From Pacificibacter marinus (GTDB lineage: Bacteria; Pseudomonadota; Alphaproteobacteria; Rhodobacterales; Rhodobacteraceae), in assembly GCF_018860505.1 (NCBI RefSeq), contig NZ_JAHKPU010000019.1, forward strand, positions 310,001 through 374,000: a DNA stretch of 64,000 nucleotides. The letters run 5' to 3'. The first letter of the stretch is position 1, and the number at the start of each line of letters is the position of its first letter. Both the position numbers and the translations under genes were made by a program. The notes under the pieces were generated by a model that was given only the letters and a program-made list of their open reading frames with translations, did no database searches and was not told the origin of the DNA. Below are positions 48,225 to 57,739 of the stretch, piece by piece.

Positions 48225-49301
48225 ATGCAACACTCAGCCCCTAAGACCAGCGGACATATGGTAAGGTTCTTTGCCGCCGCGACATGCCTTCCCGTTTTTT
48301 TGTTGGCGCTCGGCGCAACATTTGGGGGCATTTGGACCATTACGTCACTGATTTATATGACAATATTGTCATATGGGCTTGATATGCTGGTGCGTTTTAT
48401 ACGTTCGCCATCAGACCCTGAAACCGAATTTCCCGCAGCAAATACCTTATCTGCGATCTTGGCTATCGCGCATTTTTTGCTTTTGCCTTTGGTCATTTAT
48501 GCTTTGTCACATGGCGCCCTAGGCAATTGGGAAAAATTTTCTGTATTTCTCGCAACGGGTTTGTTTTTTGGGCAGGTTTCCAATTCCAACGCTCACGAGC
48601 TGGTACATCGCACAGGGCCGCTTTACCGTCGTTTGGGGACTTGGGTCTATATTTCGATCCTGTTCGGACATCACGCTTCCGCACATCCGAAAGTGCATCA
48701 CCGATTTGTGGCGACTGATATGGACCCAAATTCTGCCCCCAAAGGCATGAGCTTTTACCGCTTTTTACCCCGCGCTTGGATCGGCTCATTTAAGGCAGGG
48801 TTGTTGGCAGAAAGCACCATGCGGTCACAAGCAAACAAAGGAGGCGTTCACCCCTATGCGTTATACCTTGGCGGTGCGTTGTTCTGCTTAATCTTGGCCG
48901 CATTAATCGGCGGGTTTTCAGGACTTATCATATACATAGCTCTGTCCTTCTATGCCTCAAGCCAGTTGATGCTGTCTGATTATGTGCAACACTACGGGCT
49001 GCGCCGCAATGCCTTGCCAAGTGGCGGGTTCGAACCTGTTGGGCCAGCGCATTCGTGGAACAGCCCGCATTGGTTCAGCTCTTTTTTGATGCTGAATGCA
49101 CCGCGTCATTCCGATCATCACGCACATCCTATGACGCCCTATGTGGCGCTTGAGGTTACCCCCGATATGCCAATGTGGCCACGCCCCCTGCCAGCGATGG
49201 CAACCCTCGCTTTAATCCCAAGTGCTTGGCGCCACGTGATGGACCGCCGTGTGGACCGGATCATGGCGCAACGCGAGGTTGATACGACACGAATAAGTTA
49301 A
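48225..49301 (+). CDS. AlkB-type membrane hydroxylase (alkane 1-monooxygenase family)
   Basis: 358 residues, about six membrane helices. Di-iron histidine boxes of the fatty acid desaturase/AlkB family: HELVH (124-128), HHASAHPKVHH (149-159) and HSDHH (295-299), with the VQHYGL segment near 255 specific to AlkB-like enzymes. Such enzymes insert oxygen into terminal C-H bonds using rubredoxin or ferredoxin electrons; no rubredoxin gene is here, though a 2Fe-2S ferredoxin lies 6 kb away. Substrate chain not predictable. Confidence 0.9.
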   Translation: MQHSAPKTSGHMVRFFAAATCLPVFLLALGATFGGIWTITSLIYMTILSYGLDMLVRFIRSPSDPETEFPAANTLSAILAIAHFLLLPLVIYALSHGALGNWEKFSVFLATGLFFGQVSNSNAHELVHRTGPLYRRLGTWVYISILFGHHASAHPKVHHRFVATDMDPNSAPKGMSFYRFLPRAWIGSFKAGLLAESTMRSQANKGGVHPYALYLGGALFCLILAALIGGFSGLIIYIALSFYASSQLMLSDYVQHYGLRRNALPSGGFEPVGPAHSWNSPHWFSSFLMLNAPRHSDHHAHPMTPYVALEVTPDMPMWPRPLPAMATLALIPSAWRHVMDRRVDRIMAQREVDTTRIS

Positions 49302-49356
49302 CCAATTACCAACAAAGTGACTGGCCTGACGATGTTTCTAATGGCAAAGTTAGCAA

Positions 49357-49758
49357 ATGATTAAACATGTCCTTCTCCCACTCGCTGTAACTCTGATCAC
49401 AGCCACAGCCGCCGCCACCGCCGAACCTTTGTCCGGCGCTGAATTTGACGCTTATGCCACAGGCAAAACGCTGACATTTGCAGAAAACGGCGAACCTTAT
49501 GGGGCCGAACAATACCTGCCAAACAACCGCGTTCGCTGGGCCTTTGACGAAGACACCTGTATGGAAGGTGTTTGGTATGAAAAAGAAGACAACATTTGCT
49601 TTGTTTACCAAGATGGCGCAGCGCCGCAGTGTTGGAGTTTTTATCTTGAAGACGACAAGCTCACAGCTGTTTTCAACGGCGACAGCAGCACAGAATTGTA
49701 TGAGGCTTGGGCAACCGACGGTCCTTTGGCCTGCATGGCACCGGGTTTGGGCGTTTAA
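49357..49758 (+). CDS. Secreted hypothetical protein
   Basis: 133 residues, signal peptide to ATAAATA. Mature part has four cysteines (DTCMEGVW, DNICFVY, PQCWSF, LACMAPG), likely two disulfides, and alternating beta-like strands (GVWYEKEDNICFVY, CWSFYLEDDKL). Lipocalin-like small beta protein is possible. No named family recognised. Downstream of the hydroxylase by 55 bp. Confidence 0.75.
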   Translation: MIKHVLLPLAVTLITATAAATAEPLSGAEFDAYATGKTLTFAENGEPYGAEQYLPNNRVRWAFDEDTCMEGVWYEKEDNICFVYQDGAAPQCWSFYLEDDKLTAVFNGDSSTELYEAWATDGPLACMAPGLGV

Positions 49759-49788
49759 GCCCAGATCACGATTTATAAGACACTGTTT

Positions 49789-51321
49789 CTAAAACAAAGA
49801 TCCCTGATCTGGGGCTGGGGGCTTTTGTTTTTTGGGCTTAGGCTTAGGTTTCTCTGTCGGAACCGTAGATGCAGTGACTGCAGAGGCCGAGACCACGCCA
49901 GTCAACTGCGCACGTCCATCGGAAAACTGAACCTCGTGCATTTTAGCCGCATCGGTCACAGAGGTCACCAAGCCACCAGACACATCTCGGATCACAGCAT
50001 ATCCACGTTTGAGCGTTTCCTCATATCCCATAGCTTGGCGCATGGCCTCAAGGCGCTCAAGTCTTTGACGGCGTTGTTGTTCTTGTGCGCGCGCGGCAAG
50101 AACAAGACGTGCAGAGACTTGATCAAAACGATCACGCTTGCGCTGCGTAAGTTCGGCCAAACGCGCGGGATCAAGGCTGCGTGCCGATGCGTTCAACCGC
50201 TCACGACCACGGTCCACTTTGGTTTTCAGCACTCCCAATCGCAGCCCCGCAGAGGTCGAGGTCAAACGATTGCGCTGCTTGCTGACGCTCAAGACCAAGG
50301 CCCGCCCCAACCGCGCATCGGCCTGATCAACGCGTTGACGCGGCACGTCCAACAGGCGGTCTTTGGCAGGCATGATCCGTGCCAAATCCGACAAGCGTTG
50401 CTTGCGGCGTTGCAAACTTTGATTAAGCCCCCGCGCCATGCGGCCCTTTTGCTCTTGGATCAAAACCCATAATTCGCGGCGCACCGGCACGGCTATTTCA
50501 GCCGCAGCGGTCGGCGTGGGCGCGCGCATGTCTGAGGCGAAATCGATCAAAGTGGTGTCCGTCTCGTGTCCCACAGCAGAAATCAGCGGAATATGTGAAG
50601 CCGCAGCGGCACGCACGACGATTTCCTCGTTAAACCCCCAAAGGTCTTCGACAGAGCCACCGCCCCGCGCCACAATCAACAAATCAGGGCGCGGAATCAC
50701 ACCGTCCACAGGCATGGCATTAAACTGTTCAATCGCATTGGCCACTTCGCGCGCACTGTTTTGCCCTTGCACGGCCACAGGCCAGATCAAAACATGGCGT
50801 GGAAACCGGTCACGCAAGCGGTGTAAAATATCGCGGATCACCGCCCCAGACGGCGATGTCACAACCCCCACCACTTCGGGCAAATAAGGGATAGGTTGCT
50901 TGCGCCCCGCATCAAACAGCCCTTCTGCGGCCAATGCTTTTTTACGCTTTTCCAGCATCGCCATCAAAGCGCCAGCCCCTGCGGGCTCGATACTATCGAC
51001 GATCAACTGATAACGCGATCCGCCGGGAAATGTCGTCATTCGACCTGTGGCGATGACCTCCATCCCCTCTTCGGGGCGCACGTCCATTTTGGCGACTTGG
51101 CCTTTCCAAGACACAGCGTTGATCACAGCTTTGTCGTCTTTAAGGTCAAAATACATATGCCCAGAGCGCGGCATCGACACACGGCCGACTTCGGCACGGA
51201 CCCGCACGAATCCAAATTCCCCCTCGATCATCTTTTTCACAGCGCCCGAAAGCTCAGACACCGTGAATTCAGGAGCATTTGAGGTGCCTTTTGGGGCTTC
51301 GTCTTCGAAAAGATCGGACAT
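49789..51321 (-). CDS. xseA: Exodeoxyribonuclease VII large subunit
   Basis: 510 residues. N-terminal OB fold (FTVSELSGAVKKMIEGEFG, GHMYFDLKDDKAVI), catalytic domain with VGVVTSPSGAVIRDILHRL and GGGSVEDLWGFNEE, and the long Arg-rich coiled coil (about 270-420) that binds the small subunit. Processes single-stranded DNA ends. xseB is not in the window. The C-terminus has a Pro/Lys tail (PKPKPKKQKPPAP). Divergent from purD. Confidence 0.96.
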   Translation of the reverse strand: MSDLFEDEAPKGTSNAPEFTVSELSGAVKKMIEGEFGFVRVRAEVGRVSMPRSGHMYFDLKDDKAVINAVSWKGQVAKMDVRPEEGMEVIATGRMTTFPGGSRYQLIVDSIEPAGAGALMAMLEKRKKALAAEGLFDAGRKQPIPYLPEVVGVVTSPSGAVIRDILHRLRDRFPRHVLIWPVAVQGQNSAREVANAIEQFNAMPVDGVIPRPDLLIVARGGGSVEDLWGFNEEIVVRAAAASHIPLISAVGHETDTTLIDFASDMRAPTPTAAAEIAVPVRRELWVLIQEQKGRMARGLNQSLQRRKQRLSDLARIMPAKDRLLDVPRQRVDQADARLGRALVLSVSKQRNRLTSTSAGLRLGVLKTKVDRGRERLNASARSLDPARLAELTQRKRDRFDQVSARLVLAARAQEQQRRQRLERLEAMRQAMGYEETLKRGYAVIRDVSGGLVTSVTDAAKMHEVQFSDGRAQLTGVVSASAVTASTVPTEKPKPKPKKQKPPAPDQGSLF

Positions 51322-51422
51322 AGGGGGCGCACGCCTTATTTGGTCAACGAGTTAGACTTGTGTCAGCTTGGGTCAGACTTTAGAACGCCAACAACAAAAG
51401 GTGAAGCATAGGAATTGGCGCG

Positions 51423-52685
51423 ATGAACATTCTCATTCTCGGATCTGGTGGACGTGAACATGCGCTTGCATGGGCGGTGCTGCAAAACCCCAAATGCGAC
51501 AAGCTGATCGTGGCCCCTGGCAACGCAGGCATCGCCGCAATTGCAGAATGCGCGCATTTTGACATTAACGATGGCGATGCGGTGCTTAGTTTTGTCGAAG
51601 AAAACGCCATCGAGTTTGTGATCATCGGACCAGAAGCGCCTTTGGCCGCGGGCGTGGCTGACGTGTTGCGTTCTGCTAATGTTTTGACATTTGGCCCCTC
51701 ACAAGCGGCAGCTCAGCTTGAGGCCTCTAAAAGCTTTACCAAAGAAATATGTGATGCGTCTGGCGCACCAACTGCAGGCTACGCACATTTTACCGATGCC
51801 GAGGCCGCCAAAACCTATATCCGTGCCCAAGGCGCGCCGATTGTGGTGAAAGCCGATGGTCTGGCCGCTGGCAAAGGTGTGATTGTGGCGATGGAGCTGC
51901 AAGAGGCATTGGACGCCGTGGACGACATGTTCGGCGGTGAATTTGGTGCCGCTGGCGCGGAAGTCGTGGTTGAGGAGTTCATGGACGGCGAAGAAGCGTC
52001 TTGGTTTATCTTGTGTGACGGGACCAACGTTTTGCCCGTAGGGACTGCGCAAGATCACAAACGCGTTGGCGATGGTGACACAGGGCCGAACACAGGCGGC
52101 ATGGGTGCGTATTCCCCTGCGCCAGTGATGACCGACAGCGTGATCCAAAAAGCCATGGATGAAATCGTCAAGCCGACTGTAGCCGAAATGGCCAAGCGCG
52201 GCATGCCTTATCAAGGGGTGCTATATGCGGGCTTTATGATCAAAGATGGCCAACCGCGCCTTGTGGAATACAATTGTCGTTTTGGTGACCCTGAATGTCA
52301 GGTGTTGATGATGCGTCTGGGCGCACAAGCGCTTGATCTGTTGATTGCCACAGCTGAGGGCACTCTTGATGCAGCTCAAGCCAATTGGGCCGATGATCAC
52401 GCATTGACGGTTGTGATGGCCGCAGATGGCTATCCGGCAGCGTACAAAAAAGGCACTGAGATCAAAGGCCTGAGCACCTTGCCTGCCGACAGCAATCGCA
52501 TGGTGTTTCATGCGGGCACTGCGTCCAAAGAGGGTGCAATTGTCGCCTCTGGCGGGCGAGTGTTAAACGTGACAGCGCGTGGGCCATCACTGCAAGAGGC
52601 GCGTGATGCGGCTTACGCGATGATCGATGGCATTGATTGGCCCGAAGGGTTCAACCGCTCAGACATTGGCTGGCGCGCGCTTTAA
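51423..52685 (+). CDS. purD: Phosphoribosylamine--glycine ligase
   Basis: 420 residues. ATP-grasp enzyme joining glycine to phosphoribosylamine, second step of purine synthesis. N-terminal [33 protein letters not shown]-grasp lid segments [16 protein letters not shown], and the metal-binding [12 protein letters not shown]. Standard length. A clear rho-independent terminator follows, so the RNA-like element downstream is a separate unit. Confidence 0.97.
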   Translation: MNILILGSGGREHALAWAVLQNPKCDKLIVAPGNAGIAAIAECAHFDINDGDAVLSFVEENAIEFVIIGPEAPLAAGVADVLRSANVLTFGPSQAAAQLEASKSFTKEICDASGAPTAGYAHFTDAEAAKTYIRAQGAPIVVKADGLAAGKGVIVAMELQEALDAVDDMFGGEFGAAGAEVVVEEFMDGEEASWFILCDGTNVLPVGTAQDHKRVGDGDTGPNTGGMGAYSPAPVMTDSVIQKAMDEIVKPTVAEMAKRGMPYQGVLYAGFMIKDGQPRLVEYNCRFGDPECQVLMMRLGAQALDLLIATAEGTLDAAQANWADDHALTVVMAADGYPAAYKKGTEIKGLSTLPADSNRMVFHAGTASKEGAIVASGGRVLNVTARGPSLQEARDAAYAMIDGIDWPEGFNRSDIGWRAL

Positions 52686-52706
52686 TCGGCCCCCCACGAG
52701 AAGTTG

Positions 52707-52737
52707 AAAACGCCGCCCATCTTGGAGCGGCGTTTTT
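52707..52737 (+). terminator. Rho-independent terminator of purD
   Basis: AAAACGCCGC (52707-52716) pairs with GCGGCGTTTT (52727-52736), loop of 10, T-run after. Confidence 0.9.
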
Positions 52738-52792
52738 CTTTGGTCAAAATAATACCTGCAATTGTCTTGGGTTTCTTAACCTCTTGATCGCG

Positions 52793-52807
52793 TTTACCAT
52801 TTCTTAA
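52793..52807 (+). promoter_or_regulatory. CtrA-like box
   Basis: TTTA-N7-TTAA, one mismatch from the CtrA consensus TTAA-N7-TTAA. It lies roughly 20-25 bases before the predicted structured RNA, where an activator of its promoter would be expected. One sequence only, so tentative. Confidence 0.4.
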
Positions 52808-52827
52808 GGTTAATCCACGATAAAGGG

Positions 52828-52937
52828 ATCAAGAACCAAAGGGTGAAACCCGAAATACATGAATGACACAAGCGGCAAAGCCACTGGTGGGTTCTTGGAA
52901 ATACAAAAGGCGCGCTCGAACGGCGCGCCTTTTGGTT
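52828..52937 (+). ncRNA. Candidate structured RNA with intrinsic terminator
   Basis: Closing stem CAAGAACC (52830-52837) with GGTTCTTG (52890-52897); inside, GGGTGAAACCC and GGCAAAGCC plus CCACTGGTGG hairpins, making a multibranch fold. A terminator follows at once. No gene lies downstream on this strand, so it looks like a free-standing small RNA, not a leader. Class unknown. Confidence 0.55.
52905..52937 (+). terminator. Rho-independent terminator of the candidate RNA
   Basis: AAAAGGCGCGC (52905-52915) pairs perfectly with GCGCGCCTTTT (52923-52933), 7-base loop, then GGTTGTTTTG. Confidence 0.9.
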
Positions 52938-52966
52938 GTTTTGTATTTATTTTGAGTGCCTAGTTT

Positions 52967-53045
52967 CCTGCCCTCGCAAGCGTGTTCGGGCGTTCCCGAC
53001 TTCAATAAGGTCCACCAGACCCTTTGATCTCACATGCGGTGAGAC
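52967..53045 (+). repeat. Palindromic repeat element, copy 1
   Basis: 79 bp, roughly nine bases in ten identical to copy 2. Contains AAGGTC-CACCA-GACCC and TCTCAC-ATGCG-GTGAGA hairpins in imperfect form. Confidence 0.85.
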
Positions 53046-53058
53046 GCAAAACAGGCAC

Positions 53059-53136
53059 CCTGCCCTCGCAAGCGTGCTCGGGCGTTCGCGACTTCAAAAG
53101 GTCCACCAGACCTTTTGATCTCACCTGCGGTGAGAC
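53059..53136 (+). repeat. Palindromic repeat element, copy 2
   Basis: 78 bp. Its hairpins are perfect: AAAAGGTC-CACCA-GACCTTTT and TCTCACC-TGC-GGTGAGA. Compensating or restoring differences from copy 1 fall within stems. It ends seven bases before the purU stop. Confidence 0.85.
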
Positions 53137-53142
53137 CGCCGC

Positions 53143-54027
53143 TCACCCCATACGCTCACTGGCATAGCTTCCAGGCGAGGCTGGGAACACGACCGTTTTG
53201 TTGCCATTGATAAACACCCGATGGTGGATATGCGCGTGGATGGCACGGCTCAGCACCTGCGCTTCCACATCACGCCCCAAAGACACGTAATCATCCGCAC
53301 TTTGCGCATGGGTGATGCGTACTGTGTCTTGCTCAATGATTGGGCCTTCATCCAAATCAGCCGTCACGTAATGCGCCGTCGCACCGATCAGTTTCACACC
53401 ACGCTCGAACGCTTGTTTGTAAGGATTGGCGCCCTTGAAGGACGGCAAGAACGAATGATGGATGTTGATGATGCGACCAGACATCTGCTGACACATATCA
53501 TCCGACAAAATTTGCATATAACGCGCCAAAACAATCAGTTCGGCACCAGTGTCTTTGACCACTTGCATGATCGCTGCTTCGGCCTCTGATTTGTTTTCTT
53601 TGGTGACCTTGATGCAGTGGAACGGAATGTCGTGATTGACCACAACCTTTTGATAGTCCATGTGATTCGAGATCACGCCGACGATATCAATCGGCAAAGC
53701 ACCGATACGCCAGCGGTACAAAAGATCATTTAAACAATGACCAAAACGCGAGACCATCAAGACGACTTTCATCTTTGTTGCCTCGTTATGCATCGACCAT
53801 TGCATATCAAGCTCTTTTGCAACAGGCGCAAAGCCGTCCATAAGCGTCGCCTCATCCAAACCCTGTTCTGAGACAAAGCTCACACGCATAAAAAACTGCC
53901 CCGTACCAGGGTCATCAAACTGCGTGGAATCGGATATGTTACAGCCAAGATCCGCCAGCTTACCTGAAATCGCCGCAACGACACCGCGGGTAGACCGACA
54001 GGTGACGGTTAAAACATGTGAGGTCAT
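53143..54027 (-). CDS. purU: Formyltetrahydrofolate deformylase
   Basis: 294 residues. N-terminal ACT domain (1-85; CRSTRGVVAAISGKLADLGCNI) and C-terminal formyltransferase-like domain with MVSRFGHCLNDLLYRW, the active-site INIHHSFLPSFKGANPY and ATAHYVTADLDEGPII. Releases formate from 10-formyl-THF to balance one-carbon units, relevant near glycine and methionine genes. Third gene of a fdx - FG-GAP-like - purU series. Confidence 0.96.
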   Translation of the reverse strand: MTSHVLTVTCRSTRGVVAAISGKLADLGCNISDSTQFDDPGTGQFFMRVSFVSEQGLDEATLMDGFAPVAKELDMQWSMHNEATKMKVVLMVSRFGHCLNDLLYRWRIGALPIDIVGVISNHMDYQKVVVNHDIPFHCIKVTKENKSEAEAAIMQVVKDTGAELIVLARYMQILSDDMCQQMSGRIINIHHSFLPSFKGANPYKQAFERGVKLIGATAHYVTADLDEGPIIEQDTVRITHAQSADDYVSLGRDVEAQVLSRAIHAHIHHRVFINGNKTVVFPASPGSYASERMG

Positions 54028-54092
54028 AGTGCGGTGTCCTTGGTGTTTAATGTGTTAAAAGCTTTTATGCTTCAAGGTCTAAGACCTCAGCC

Positions 54093-54823
54093 CTATTCGC
54101 CTGTCTCACAGGTCAAAAAGGGATCGAAACTCTTTGCGCCAGTGTAGGGCGCACTCGTATTGCTGTGCAAAGCACCATCCACAAACTGTGTCTCGACGAT
54201 GTTTTTCCAATCTGCATCGGCAGTGACAATCACCGGCGCTTGCTCCGCGCAATTGCGCACACCACCTTCGATCATAGGCGCTTGGTAGTGATGGTTTGTC
54301 AGCCCTGCTTTGGACACAAGTTCAGAGGTCGTGCCTGCCGCCCCATCGATGTCGACAGACAAAAGCCGCAGCACCTTGGCCAAATGCGGACGATCCACAT
54401 AAGCAACCTCGTCCACACCATCACCGTTAAAATCTGCAATCCCTACGATGGCCAGCCAACGATTGCGGGTGCCGATGGGGGGATTGGCCGCGACAGGAAT
54501 CAATGCATCATCACGAAGCGTGAACACCTGAACCCGCGCCCCTGCTGTAAACGTTGAGACGACAGTGACAATCTCAGGCGAGCCATCCTTGTCAAAGTCA
54601 TGCAAACGCGGCGCGGTGTCTTCAAAAATAGCACTGCGATAGGTCACGCCAAGACGTTTACCGTCCGACAAGGTCACCTCAAGCTCGGCATGTTCCCCGC
54701 CCGCGACAGCCCCATGCCCGTAAGCATCGGTCAATGTGACGTATTTGGCAGAAACGATACTTTGCGCATCGGCAGCAAAGGCGCACAGGGCCGCGCCCGC
54801 AACGAGAACAGCCCCAAACCGCA

Positions 54824-54824
<1 letters not shown>
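54093..54824 (-). CDS. Secreted FG-GAP/VCBS-like repeat protein
   Basis: 243 residues, signal peptide to CAFAADA. Contains calcium-loop-like repeats typical of FG-GAP/VCBS blades: HDFDKDGSPEIVTV and IADFNGDGVDEVAYVD. Likely a beta-propeller-type periplasmic protein; partner unknown. Its ATG overlaps the ferredoxin stop by one base (TGATG), so it is coupled to a cytosolic redox protein without obvious reason. Two C-terminal-half cysteines (RNCAEQ, FLTCETG). Confidence 0.82.
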
Positions 54825-55186
<362 letters not shown>

Positions 55187-55378
55187 CTATCGTGCTCGCG
55201 TGACTAAGAAAAGAGTGCATTGCCGCGTTTACACGCCTATTCATGATCATAATGGCGTAACGTCCTTGCAATTTTGCGCAATAGTGACACGCATCATGTG
55301 CCTTTATGCGCAGGCCTTTCACAGCTGTTGGTTTGACGCTATGCTGATGTCAATGATCCAAAAACGGACACCGAGCAA

Positions 55379-55924
55379 ATGATACAGGCTTTGATCCTTC
55401 CATCTCGCATGGCGCTGCGATTTTGTGGTGCAGTAACTCTGTTCGTAAGCCTTAGCGCTTGCCAAATGTCGGCTCCCACGGATGAAATTCTACGCGCAGG
55501 TGATGCGACCTCGGCCCCTCCTGGGGCTGATCCCGATGCTTGCTACGGGCGCCATACAACACCTGCGATTGTTGAAACAGTAACCGAACAGGTGTTGGTG
55601 CAGCCGCCGCAAATCAATGCAGATGGATCGGTATCCTATCCTGCGATTTACCGCACTGAAACGCGGCAAGACATTGTGCGCGAACGCAAAGAACTGTGGT
55701 TTGAAACGCTGTGTGCCGATGCGCTCACCCCGCAATTCATTGCCTCAGTGCAGCGCGCCTTGGCCGTGCGCGAAGTTTACTCTGGGCAAGTCAATGGCAA
55801 GCTTGACCGTGCCACGCGCCGCGCAATCGCCGCCTATCAAAAGCCCGAAGGGTTGGACAGCGAGATCCTGTCATTGGCCGCCGCACGCAAACTTGGACTG
55901 GTGGAAATGCCGCGTCCCGCGTGA
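55379..55924 (+). CDS. Lipoprotein with peptidoglycan-binding domain
   Basis: 181 residues; ATG 55379 used, ATG 55409 also possible. Signal peptide ending in a lipobox LSAC (Cys28 from the first start). Middle part contains the YRTETRQDIVRERK linker; C-terminal PG_binding_1 domain (about 115-175): FIASVQRALAVREVYSGQVNGKLDRATRRAIAAYQ. Probably anchors at the outer membrane and touches the wall. Confidence 0.88.
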   Translation: MIQALILPSRMALRFCGAVTLFVSLSACQMSAPTDEILRAGDATSAPPGADPDACYGRHTTPAIVETVTEQVLVQPPQINADGSVSYPAIYRTETRQDIVRERKELWFETLCADALTPQFIASVQRALAVREVYSGQVNGKLDRATRRAIAAYQKPEGLDSEILSLAAARKLGLVEMPRPA

Positions 55925-55950
55925 GAACAATAAATCGGAGTTTCAAACGT

Positions 55951-55983
55951 AAAAAGGGGCAGTCATTAGACCGCCCCTTTTAT
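55951..55983. terminator. Bidirectional rho-independent terminator
   Basis: AAAAGGGGC (55952-55960) pairs with GCCCCTTTT (55973-55981); A-rich on the left, T-rich on the right, between convergent genes. Confidence 0.9.
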
Positions 55984-56006
55984 AATATTTAAGCTGTCTT
56001 ACGACA

Positions 56007-57491
56007 TCATTCTTCTGAGACACCAAGAGCCACGAAACGTGGTTCACCCGCACGGCGTACCATCAAAAGAACGGTCTTGCGGCCTGCCTCACGCGCATCT
56101 TCAGCACGTAGTTTTAGGTCATCCGCAGAGGCAATCTTTTCTTGGCCAGCCTCAACAATCACGTCCCCAGACCGCAGACCTTTTGCAAAGGCTTCAGAGG
56201 CCTCATCAACGTCAACCACGGCCAGACCATCTGTGCCGCGCGCAACGCCAAGCTGCTCACGCAACTCATTGTTAAGCGGCATTACTGTCAGGCCAAAGAG
56301 TGTCGTATCCTCAGGCTCAACAGACTCATTACCTGCAACAGGAAAGGCTACATTTTCTGCCTCTTCGCGACGACCAAGCGTCACCATCAGCGTTTTGGTT
56401 TTGCCATCACGGAACACCACAACACGAACAGCTTTGCCCACTTCCGTTTCGCCGACAGTGCGCACCAAGCCATTGGCGTCTTCGACATCTTTGTTGTCAA
56501 AGGACAAGATCACATCACCAGCCTCAAGACCTGCGTCTTTTGATGGGCCTTCTGGTACATCCGTGACCAAAGCACCTGATGCAGTTTCAAGCCCCATGGC
56601 TTCGGCGACATCATCGGACACAGTTTGGATTTTCACGCCCAACCAACCACGACGGGTTTCACCGAATTCAGTCAACTGATTTGTCACGCGCGAGACAACA
56701 TTTGACGCCATAGAAAAGCCGATACCGATAGAACCACCGTTCGGGGACAAGATAGCCGTGTTCACGCCGATAACTTCGCCTTCCATGTTAAACAACGGAC
56801 CGCCAGAGTTACCGCGGTTGATTGCTGCATCGGTTTGGATGTAGTCGTCATAAGCACCTTGCAAGGCACGGCCACGTTGCGAAACGATGCCGGCAGAGAT
56901 AGAGAACCCTTGGCCAAGCGGGTTGCCCATAGCCATCACCCAATCGCCCATACGCGCCATATTACTGTCGCCAAAACTGACGAACTTCAACGGCTTGTCA
57001 CTTTCAACTTTGAGCACAGCGATATCAGTTTTGGGGTCAGTACCAACCAAAGTGGCAGGTAAAACGAAGCCTTCAAAGAATTCGATTTCGATCTCATCAG
57101 CGCCTTCAATCACGTGATTGTTGGTGACGATGTAGCCGTCTTCAGAGATAACAAAACCTGATCCCAGTGCATTGCTACGACGCGGGGCTGTATTGTTGCC
57201 GCCCTGCCCGCCACGATCCATGAAGTCTTTAAAGAAGTCCTCAAAGGGCGACCCAGGGGGCACCATTGGCGTATCTTGAGTTGAAGCCTCAACGATGGTG
57301 GTCGTCGTGATGTTCACAACGGCAGGGCTAACTTGCTCAGCCAAGTCCGCGAAACTGTCAGGTGCGCCGCGCGCATCTACCGTTGTGGCTTGGAGCATTA
57401 AGGCGACGGCCCCGATCAGGGCCACAAACATAGCCCGCATTTGCGAGCGTTTGCTGTCGGTTTTAAATGGAATGGCGATTGCCGTGGTCAT
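56007..57491 (-). CDS. degP: Periplasmic Do-family serine protease/chaperone
   Basis: 494 residues from ATG 57491 (GGAGG upstream). N-terminal hydrophobic segment (20-37) as signal. Trypsin-like domain with intact triad: His126 (TNNHVIEG), Asp156 (TDIAVLKV), Ser229 (RGNSGGPL). Two PDZ domains follow (about 270-370 with RRGWLGVKIQ; about 395-490 with LRSGDVIVEAG). Refolds or degrades damaged envelope proteins. Downstream of hflC but separated by a terminator and 248 bp, so it should have its own promoter. Confidence 0.95.
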   Translation of the reverse strand: MTTAIAIPFKTDSKRSQMRAMFVALIGAVALMLQATTVDARGAPDSFADLAEQVSPAVVNITTTTIVEASTQDTPMVPPGSPFEDFFKDFMDRGGQGGNNTAPRRSNALGSGFVISEDGYIVTNNHVIEGADEIEIEFFEGFVLPATLVGTDPKTDIAVLKVESDKPLKFVSFGDSNMARMGDWVMAMGNPLGQGFSISAGIVSQRGRALQGAYDDYIQTDAAINRGNSGGPLFNMEGEVIGVNTAILSPNGGSIGIGFSMASNVVSRVTNQLTEFGETRRGWLGVKIQTVSDDVAEAMGLETASGALVTDVPEGPSKDAGLEAGDVILSFDNKDVEDANGLVRTVGETEVGKAVRVVVFRDGKTKTLMVTLGRREEAENVAFPVAGNESVEPEDTTLFGLTVMPLNNELREQLGVARGTDGLAVVDVDEASEAFAKGLRSGDVIVEAGQEKIASADDLKLRAEDAREAGRKTVLLMVRRAGEPRFVALGVSEE

Positions 57492-57685
57492 AGGACTCTT
57501 TCCTCCGTAATGCACGCGCATCAAACGTCGCGTGACGCTTTAGTCTACCAATATCGGTAAAGATAAGCACTATTGGGCGCAACTCAATGTCAGTCGCGTT
57601 CAGTCAACTGCATGTGATCGCTGCGTGAAACAAAATAGAGGAAAAATGCGTTCACATTCCCCATATTTATGGGCTTTGGACAAAA

Positions 57686-57714
57686 GAAAAGGGCCAACGT
57701 AAACACGCTGGCCC
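57686..57714 (-). terminator. Rho-independent terminator of hflKC
   Basis: GGGCCA (57691-57696) pairs with TGGCCC (57709-57714); on the minus strand followed by TTTTCTTTTGTCC. It lies 26 bases past the hflC stop. Confidence 0.85.
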
Positions 57715-57739
57715 CTAAAAATTGTTTCAAGATCGAACC

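Larger units (their letters stand above)
52686..53142. other. Noncoding block between purD and purU
   Basis: 457 bp with no credible gene. In order: purD terminator, CtrA-like box, structured RNA with terminator, and two copies of a palindromic repeat, each listed separately. A short open frame at 52936-53118 runs through the repeats and is judged spurious. Confidence 0.85.

Noticed and set aside
52828-52900. c-di-GMP-I (GEMM) riboswitch, suggested by GGCAAAGCCACTGG
   Set aside because: The short string resembles part of the GEMM core, but the second conserved segment, spacing and a regulated downstream gene are missing.
52936-53118. Plus-strand frame of 60 codons through the palindromic repeats
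   Set aside because: Wholly inside repeat sequence and starting within the terminator tail.
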